DNA of 64,000 bases, taken from the NCBI GenBank assembly GCA_000437215.1, contig FR898651.1, forward strand, positions 50,513-114,512, given 5' to 3'. Shown piece after piece: positions 58,689 through 64,000 of the stretch. The notes under the pieces are model-generated. The model searched no databases. It was given only the letters and a program-made list of their open reading frames with translations, and was not told the DNA's origin. The position numbers and the translations under genes are program-made. Position 1 is the stretch's first letter. Each line of letters opens with the position of its first letter. Origin of the DNA: Clostridium sp. CAG:440. Lineage in GTDB: Bacteria; Bacillota; Clostridia; TANB77; CAG-508.

Positions 58689-58944
58689 AAAATTGCTATA
58701 GGATTAAGGAGTTAAATGATAATAAATTTATACTTACTTGAAATTAAATTACAATATATATTATTTTGAAGCACCGCGTAAGCGATCAAACGAGTACCAA
58801 GCACGAGTGCGAATTGGAGCAACCAACATATAAAGTTTAAAATTAGTTGGTTGCGACACCAAGGTGCAAAAAAATAATATATATTGTAATTTAATTCTTA
58901 CTTAAGTATTGTTGACATTTACTACTTAAGCCTATGGCAATTTT
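58689..58944 (+). terminator. sleB terminator whose arms are pushed 216 bp apart
   Basis: AAAATTGCTATAGGATTAAG (58689-58708) and CTTAAGCCTATGGCAATTTT (58925-58944, continuing in T) are reverse complements except for two positions. They would make a normal terminator if adjacent, but the element described next lies between them. Confidence 0.6.
58744..58894. repeat. 151-bp branched palindromic element (MITE-like or structured RNA)
   Basis: A perfect 24-bp terminal stem (58744-58767 with 58871-58894) encloses GCACC/GGTGC, a GCAC-GA-GTGC hairpin (58801-58810) and a 9-bp hairpin GCAACCAAC/GTTGGTTGC. The 7-bp direct repeat CTTACTT flanks it (58733-58739, 58897-58903), as a target duplication might. 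The core is richer in G+C than its surroundings. No coding frame is evident. Confidence 0.6.
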
Positions 58945-58956
58945 TTGAATAAAATA

Positions 58957-58985
58957 TTGACAAAAAATGTACATATTGATAATAT
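58957..58985 (+). promoter_or_regulatory. Promoter of the YqeG-prepilin peptidase-M24 group
   Basis: TTGACA (58957-58962) and TAATAT (58980-58985), spacer 17 bp, about 31 bp before the start codon. Confidence 0.65.
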
Positions 58986-59015
58986 ATAAATACTTAAATG
59001 CTATTGGGGGAAAAG

Positions 59016-59522
59016 ATGAATTTATATCCAAATTTATTATTAAATAAAGTAGAAGAAATAACACTAGATATATTAAAAAAAAATAAAATTAATGCATTAA
59101 TTTTAGATGTAGACAATACATTGATTGACTATAAAAAAAATTTATCAAACAATGTTGTTGAATGGGCAAAAAATTTAAAAGCAAATGGCATAAAATTATA
59201 CATATTATCAAATACAAACCATGAAGAAAAGGTAAAAAATGTAGCTAATAAATTACAGATTTCATATATAAATTTTGCAAAAAAACCATTTAAAAAATGT
59301 TTTTTAAAAGTTCAAAGTATATTAAAAGAAGAGCCATCAAATATTGCTGTGGTTGGAGACCAAATTTTTACTGATATAATTGGAGGAAATAGATGTAATA
59401 TGTTTACCATTTTAGTAGAACCAATAGATAGAAAAGAATTTTGGTATACAAAATGGAAAAGGCCAATTGAAGATAAAATAAAAAATAAATATAAAAATGA
59501 ACTAACAAAGGAGAAAAAATAA
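59016..59522 (+). CDS. yqeG: YqeG-family HAD phosphatase
   Basis: The 168-residue protein has HAD motif I LILDVDNTLIDY, motif II LYILSNTNHEEK, the Lys in FAKKPFKK and motif III VVGDQIFTDIIGGNR. This is the YqeG IIIA type of Firmicutes, related to phosphatidylglycerophosphate phosphatases. ATG 59016 follows GGGGG; the next gene starts 1 bp after its stop. Confidence 0.9.
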   Translation: MNLYPNLLLNKVEEITLDILKKNKINALILDVDNTLIDYKKNLSNNVVEWAKNLKANGIKLYILSNTNHEEKVKNVANKLQISYINFAKKPFKKCFLKVQSILKEEPSNIAVVGDQIFTDIIGGNRCNMFTILVEPIDRKEFWYTKWKRPIEDKIKNKYKNELTKEKK

Positions 59523-59523
59523 A

Positions 59524-60276
59524 ATGTATATTAATGACATACACTTAGGGTATTACATAGGTTTTATAATATTAGGAATATTTGTAGGAGAGTTTGTTTC
59601 TTGGATGAATAAAAGACTTCCAGAGTATAAAAAAGTTTTTTCAAAAGATATTTTTAGAGAATACAAAGTTCAATTTAAGCCAAATTATATTTTAATGTTT
59701 GTTATGGCTGCAATATATGTAGGACTTTTATATGTGTATGGGATAAAAGAAACTATAATTGCAAATTTAGATTTAATAAAATATATGATATTAGCCCCTA
59801 TGCTTATATCTGCATGTATGATAGATTTTAAATTACAAATTATACCAAATAGACTTAATTTAACAATATTTGAAGTTGGATTAGTTTTTACATTTTTGTA
59901 TGGAATGTCTAATGTAGCAATTGCAATAAACATGGCTTTAGGTATGATAGCAGGAGCTGGAATATTTTTGTTAATTACATTACTTGGAGGAGTATTTTAT
60001 GGCAAAGAAGCAATGGGCTTTGGTGATGTAAAATTAATGGGAGCAATTGGTTTATTTTTTGGATTATCAAATATAATAATAATAACATTATTATCATTTT
60101 TAATTGGTGCAATACTTAGTATATTTTTATTATTAAGTAAAATTAGAAAAACAGATGAATACATACCATTTGGACCATTTATAGTAATTGCTTCATTTAT
60201 AAGTATGTATGTACCATTTGAAACAATAAAACTTATATTGCTTAAAATATTTACAGTAGGAATGTATAAAGGATAG
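59524..60276 (+). CDS. Prepilin peptidase (A24), without N-methyltransferase domain
   Basis: The 250-residue membrane protein has about seven helices with the two catalytic Asp motifs ACMIDFKLQIIPN and GFGDVKLMGAIG (G-x-G-D). The cysteine-bearing cytoplasmic loop of full PilD enzymes is absent, so N-methylation may not be its job. It should cut the leaders of the pilin-like proteins encoded at 51.6 and 62.7 kb. It is translationally close to yqeG and followed 17 bp later by the M24 gene. Confidence 0.88.
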   Translation: MYINDIHLGYYIGFIILGIFVGEFVSWMNKRLPEYKKVFSKDIFREYKVQFKPNYILMFVMAAIYVGLLYVYGIKETIIANLDLIKYMILAPMLISACMIDFKLQIIPNRLNLTIFEVGLVFTFLYGMSNVAIAINMALGMIAGAGIFLLITLLGGVFYGKEAMGFGDVKLMGAIGLFFGLSNIIIITLLSFLIGAILSIFLLLSKIRKTDEYIPFGPFIVIASFISMYVPFETIKLILLKIFTVGMYKG

Positions 60277-60293
60277 GAAAAAGAGGTGATAAT

Positions 60294-61352
60294 ATGAACC
60301 CAAAGATGCAATGGTTAAGAAATAAAATGTCAAGTTTAGATTTACAAGGAATAATAATATCAAATCCAATAAATATAAAATACTTAACTGGAATAGATGC
60401 AGAAGGGACATTATTAATTACAAGAAAAGAAAATATTTATATAACAGATGGAAGATATATAGAATATGTTCATAGTACTTTAACATTATTTGATGAAATA
60501 ATAGTATATGACATAAAAGATGTTTCAAAAGATGATTATGAAAATTTCTTTATGTTTTGCGAAAATGTTGGATTTGAAGAAAATTATGTTACTTATGCTA
60601 AATATAAAGAATACATTAGAAAATATAAAATTAATAATCTTGTAGAAACAGAATATATTATAGAAAAACAAAGAATGATAAAAGATGATGAAGAATTAAA
60701 AGATTTAAAAATTGCATGTGAAATAACAGATAATTGTTTTTCATATATTTTATCATATATAAAACCAGGAATGACAGAAATAGAAATTGCAAGAGAAATT
60801 GAAGAATATTATAGGCAAAGAACTGATGGATTATCATTTGAAACAATAGTTGCGTCAGGAGAAAATACTTCAAAACCCCATGCAGTTCCAACTGATAGAA
60901 AAATACAAAAACAAGATATAATAACAATAGATATGGGATGTAAGTATCATGGATATTGTTCAGATATGACAAGAACATTTTTTGTAGGAGATGTTCCCCA
61001 AGAAGTAAAAAAAGTTTATGATTTGGTTTTAAAAAACCAAAAACAGACAATGGAAGAATTAAAAGATGGAGCAAATGTAAGACTTATTACTAAAATGGTT
61101 GAAAATGATTTTAAATTAAATGATTATGACTTAATACATGCTTTAGGGCATGGAGTAGGACTTGAAATACATGAGCCACCATTTATCAGCTCAAAAAATG
61201 ATGCATTATTAAAAGAAAATATGGTTATTACAAATGAACCTGGAATTTATATACCAGGTAAGTTTGGAGTAAGAATAGAAGATACTGTTCAAATTACAAA
61301 ATTTGGTTGTATAAGTTTAACAAATTCTGCAAAAAATTATATTATAATATAA
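60294..61352 (+). CDS. M24 family aminopeptidase (Xaa-Pro type)
   Basis: The 352-residue protein has a creatinase N-terminal domain (IKYLTGIDAEGTLLITRKENIYITDGRYIEY) and the pita-bread catalytic domain with metal ligands in DMGCKYHGYCSDMTRTFFVG, LGHGVGLEIHEPP, TNEPGIYIPGKFGVRIED. It removes N-terminal residues before proline. It sits just before efp, an arrangement common in Firmicutes and fitting a role with polyproline proteins. Confidence 0.94.
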   Translation: MNPKMQWLRNKMSSLDLQGIIISNPINIKYLTGIDAEGTLLITRKENIYITDGRYIEYVHSTLTLFDEIIVYDIKDVSKDDYENFFMFCENVGFEENYVTYAKYKEYIRKYKINNLVETEYIIEKQRMIKDDEELKDLKIACEITDNCFSYILSYIKPGMTEIEIAREIEEYYRQRTDGLSFETIVASGENTSKPHAVPTDRKIQKQDIITIDMGCKYHGYCSDMTRTFFVGDVPQEVKKVYDLVLKNQKQTMEELKDGANVRLITKMVENDFKLNDYDLIHALGHGVGLEIHEPPFISSKNDALLKENMVITNEPGIYIPGKFGVRIEDTVQITKFGCISLTNSAKNYIII

Positions 61353-61380
61353 ATATTTAAGTATAAACTTATATAAAGTA

Positions 61381-61409
61381 TTGATTTTTAGCCAAAATTG
61401 TAGTAAAAT
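61381..61409 (+). promoter_or_regulatory. Promoter of efp
   Basis: TTGATT (61381-61386) and TAAAAT (61404-61409), spacer 17 bp, 37 bp before the start codon. Confidence 0.5.
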
Positions 61410-61446
61410 ATGTAATATTAATTGAAAATTGAAAGGAGAAATTAGC

Positions 61447-62013
61447 ATGGCAGCAGTTTATTCAGCAGGAGATTTTAGAAATGGAACAACATTTGAAATG
61501 GAAGGAAATGTATATAGAGTAGTTGAATTCCAACACGTAAAACCAGGAAAGGGAGCAGCTTTTGTAAGAACAAAATTAAAAAATGTTATAACAGGAGCAG
61601 TTTTAGAAAAAACATTTAACCCATCAGACAAATTCCCTGGAGCAGAAATTGAAAAGAAAGTAATGCAATATTTATATAATGATGGAGATTTATATTATTT
61701 TATGGATAATGAAACATATGATCAAATGCCATTAAATAAAGAACAATTAGGTGATTGTTTAAAATACTTAAAAGAAAATACAGAAGTAACAATACTTTCA
61801 TTTAAAGGAAGCGTATTTGCTGTAGAACCACCAACATTTGTTGAATTAGAAGTTACATATACAGAACCAGGATTTAGTGGAAATACAACAACAACATCTG
61901 GAAAACCAGCAACATTAGAGACAGGTTTAGAATTACAAGTTCCATTATTTGTTAATATAGGTGATGTATTAAAAATAGACACAAGAACATGTGAATACAT
62001 GGAAAGAGTATAA
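61447..62013 (+). CDS. efp: Elongation factor P
   Basis: The 188-residue protein has a three-barrel layout: KOW-like N-terminal domain with [21 protein letters not shown] (Lys at the tip of the loop), OB domain II, and C-terminal [17 protein letters not shown]. It relieves ribosome stalling at consecutive prolines. ATG 61447 follows AAAGGAG. The next gene starts 16 bp downstream. Confidence 0.96.
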   Translation: MAAVYSAGDFRNGTTFEMEGNVYRVVEFQHVKPGKGAAFVRTKLKNVITGAVLEKTFNPSDKFPGAEIEKKVMQYLYNDGDLYYFMDNETYDQMPLNKEQLGDCLKYLKENTEVTILSFKGSVFAVEPPTFVELEVTYTEPGFSGNTTTTSGKPATLETGLELQVPLFVNIGDVLKIDTRTCEYMERV

Positions 62014-62029
62014 GAAAGGTGAATTATTA

Positions 62030-62512
62030 ATGTCAAAATTTAAAAATGAATTTAAAAGCTTTATGGAAGATATGGAAAAAAATATAAAAAACAAAGAAGA
62101 CTTAGAATATGTAAAAGGAAGAACAAGCGAATTTTTAAATGTGATACTTGATCAAATGGAAGGAATAGTAAATTACGAAGAAGAAAAAATTTCACTTTTA
62201 GAAGAAGAGCAAAAACAAATAAATGAAAAAATGCAAAAAATGCAACAAGTTTTAGATAATATAGAACAAGATATATATTCAGACGAAGGGTTTGACTTTG
62301 AAATTGTTTGTCCATATTGCGATTATGAATTTGTAATTGATGTTGATGATAATAAAACAGAAATAAAATGTCCTAAATGTGATAATATAATCGAGCTAAA
62401 TTGGTCTGGGAACTTAGAAGATGATATAGATCAAGGTGGATGCCAAGGACATTGCTTAGGATGTCATGGATGTGATGATGTAGAGCAAGATGCAGATGAC
62501 GATGATATGTAA
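62030..62512 (+). CDS. CD1247-like zinc-ribbon protein
   Basis: The ATG at 62030 follows AAAGGTG. The 160-residue protein has a helical coiled-coil half (residues 1-85, EEEKISLLEEEQKQINEKMQKMQQ), then a zinc ribbon CPYCDYEF...CPKCDNII and a Cys/His-rich segment GCQGHCLGCHGCDD before an acidic tail. This pattern occurs in a family of conserved clostridial proteins found next to efp. Function unknown. Confidence 0.75.
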   Translation: MSKFKNEFKSFMEDMEKNIKNKEDLEYVKGRTSEFLNVILDQMEGIVNYEEEKISLLEEEQKQINEKMQKMQQVLDNIEQDIYSDEGFDFEIVCPYCDYEFVIDVDDNKTEIKCPKCDNIIELNWSGNLEDDIDQGGCQGHCLGCHGCDDVEQDADDDDM

Positions 62513-62524
62513 ATAAGAAAATAT

Positions 62525-62549
62525 AAGCTACTATTTATGGTAGCTTTTT
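62525..62549 (+). terminator. Intrinsic terminator
   Basis: AAGCTAC (62525-62531) pairs with GTAGCTT (62540-62546), followed by a T run. Confidence 0.7.
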
Positions 62550-62653
62550 ATGTTCACAACAAACAATAAATAATTGTTAAAATTATTGATAATATAATTT
62601 TTTTAATATATAATAAACAAGAAATCTACTAAAGAAAAATAGGGGGATTACAT

Positions 62654-64000
62654 ATGAAAGTAAGGATAGATTCAAAAAATGGTATAACATTAATTGCATT
62701 GATAATAACAATTATAGTGCTTTTAATATTAGCAGGTGTAACAATAAATACGATATTTGGAGAAAATGGAATAATACAAAAGACTAATAATGCCAAATTA
62801 GAACAAGAAAAATCTGAAATAAAAGAAATAGTATCATTATCAGTAACAAATATTACAATAGAAAATAAACAAAAACAAGATGATATATATGGGTATTATG
62901 AAGAACAAAATAATTTTATAGAAAAAGGACAAATAGATACAAATACATATCCAATAAATGAGTACATATTTAGCAAAGAAAGTAATATTGTTGAATTTAA
63001 AATATATAAAAAAACGGGAACGAAGAATCTGTATAAATGTGAAATAAAAATAAAAACAGGAGAAGTTAAGATAAATCAAGATGGGATTACAACAGATGAT
63101 GACGATAAAACAATAGGAAATATAGTATATGTTTTAAATGGTGGAAAATTTGAAACAAGTGAAATTGTTAACTATGAACCAGGAAAGATTGTTGGATTTT
63201 CAGTCCCTGTAAAAGATGGTTATGTATTTGATGGATGGTATTTAAATGAAAATTTTTCAGGGGAGGCTTTATATAGAACAACAGCACAGATGAAAGGAAA
63301 AATAACTATATATGCTAAGTGGTTGCAAGAAACAAATTCAGATTATTTTGATTATGAAACATCAGATTCAAAAGAAAAAATAATAGGTTTTTCAGAAACA
63401 GGGGAAGCAGCTTATAATAATGGGAAAATTACAACTCTGGTTATACCAAAAAAACATAATAATGTAGAAATTTATGGTATAGGTCAAAGTGCATTTAATG
63501 ACAGAATTATGGTAAAAAAATTAGTTTTACAAGATAATATAACGTTAAGCCAATGGTCATTTGCAGGGGACATAGGAATTGAAGAGTTGATGATTCCAAT
63601 ATCATTAAACTTAGTAGATAATGGATATTCAGCTTTTGAAGCTTGCAATGCAATAACTAAAGTGACTTTTTTTAAAGGAACAGGCTATGGTTTCGATTAT
63701 TCTGAAAATGATTATAAATTAACACCATGGTATTATTCTAGAGGTAATAATATACAAGTAAGATTCGAAGATGATATAAAGACAATTGGTTCGTATATGT
63801 TTATGGAATGTACAGGTTTACAAATTGTAGAATTACCAAAAAGTTTGGAAGAAATACATGCATCTGCATTTCAAAGTTGTACAGGAATGATAGGACAATT
63901 AAATATTCCAGAAGGTGTTACAAAGCTAGAACAACAAGCGTTTTATAAATGTTCTGGAATAAATGGAACTTTACAATTTCCAAGTACTTTAAAGCAAATA
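62654..64000 (+). CDS. Pilin-leader surface protein with InlB-like and BspA-like repeats, 3' end outside window
   Basis: The frame is open from ATG 62654 (SD GGGGG) to the window end, 449 codons. The N-terminus MKVRIDSKNGITLIALIITI followed by a hydrophobic stretch is a prepilin-like leader and helix. About residues 155-215 form a Listeria-Bacteroides (InlB B) repeat ending GYVFDGWYLN...ITIYAKW. From about 250 on there are BspA-like leucine-rich repeats (FEACNAITKVTF, YMFMECTGLQIVELPKSLEEI, AFQSCTGMIGQLNIPEGVTKLEQQAFYKCSGI). It is probably an exposed adhesin or pilus-linked protein processed by the peptidase at 59.5 kb. Confidence 0.85.
   Translation, partial: MKVRIDSKNGITLIALIITIIVLLILAGVTINTIFGENGIIQKTNNAKLEQEKSEIKEIVSLSVTNITIENKQKQDDIYGYYEEQNNFIEKGQIDTNTYPINEYIFSKESNIVEFKIYKKTGTKNLYKCEIKIKTGEVKINQDGITTDDDDKTIGNIVYVLNGGKFETSEIVNYEPGKIVGFSVPVKDGYVFDGWYLNENFSGEALYRTTAQMKGKITIYAKWLQETNSDYFDYETSDSKEKIIGFSETGEAAYNNGKITTLVIPKKHNNVEIYGIGQSAFNDRIMVKKLVLQDNITLSQWSFAGDIGIEELMIPISLNLVDNGYSAFEACNAITKVTFFKGTGYGFDYSENDYKLTPWYYSRGNNIQVRFEDDIKTIGSYMFMECTGLQIVELPKSLEEIHASAFQSCTGMIGQLNIPEGVTKLEQQAFYKCSGINGTLQFPSTLKQI

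Overview
The window reads as the chromosome of an AT-rich, Gram-positive, probably spore-forming member of the Clostridia, most likely an uncultured gut lineage. The evidence is strong AT bias with AGA as the main Arg codon, SD-rich starts, a ctsR-mcsA-mcsB-clpC operon, a SleB-type cortex-lytic enzyme, a DUF5665 protein, UPF0182 and the rimP-nusA-ylxR-L7Ae-infB-rbfA-nrnA-truB operon. I cannot name the species.

Layout. 1-5.9 kb: end of an unknown coiled-coil gene, a beta-CASP metallo-hydrolase, a GH15 glucoamylase-like enzyme and a membrane-anchored cadherin-like protein. 6.0-14.9 kb: tRNA-Thr followed by a decayed accessory island (small foreign genes, KilA-N protein, a PD-(D/E)xK-like protein of unknown function, a possible integrase tail, MATE- and MFS-type transporters, GNAT, broken genes, and a glutamine-amidotransferase gene whose pieces are each tandemly doubled). 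15-26.7 kb: ftsY, UPF0182, DUF5665, alpha-amylase, mnmA, an ECF sigma/anti-sigma pair, an acyl-CoA synthetase and an M14 carboxypeptidase. 26.8-32.1 kb: DNA glycosylase Tag, tmRNA, a DUF4097 protein, a transporter and a GT2 glycosyltransferase. 32.2-39.9 kb: the translation/transcription operon. 40-48.4 kb: PBP1A and the CtsR regulon. 48.5-57.9 kb: CDF transporter, NfeD/SPFH pair, pilin-like protein, murB, yvcK, glycogen debranching enzyme and holA. 58-64 kb: SleB, YqeG phosphatase, prepilin peptidase, M24 peptidase, EF-P, a zinc-ribbon protein, and the start of a large pilin-leader/BspA-repeat surface protein.

The most striking observation concerns translation. Six otherwise well-preserved genes (DUF5665, ECF sigma, M14 carboxypeptidase, L7Ae-family protein, truB, sleB) are split by +1 frameshifts, seven in all. 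Every one of the seven sits exactly on an in-frame CGG codon followed by A or G, and removing the C restores the protein with a glycine (GGA/GGG) at that point. Reading all the other genes by eye, I found no in-frame CGG at all, although CGG is common out of frame (more than 40 cases). This suggests CGG is not an ordinary Arg codon here, and that CGGA/CGGG is read as glycine with a +1 shift (skipped C or four-base codon). It needs confirmation genome-wide and by proteomics.

Secondary themes: four hairpins whose 3' arm contains the Shine-Dalgarno sequence and whose U-run touches the ATG; long nested palindromic elements between genes, one apparently inserted in the loop of a terminator; recurring promoters of the form TTGCAT-17-TATAAT; and a dispersed set of cytoplasmic alpha-glucan enzymes.
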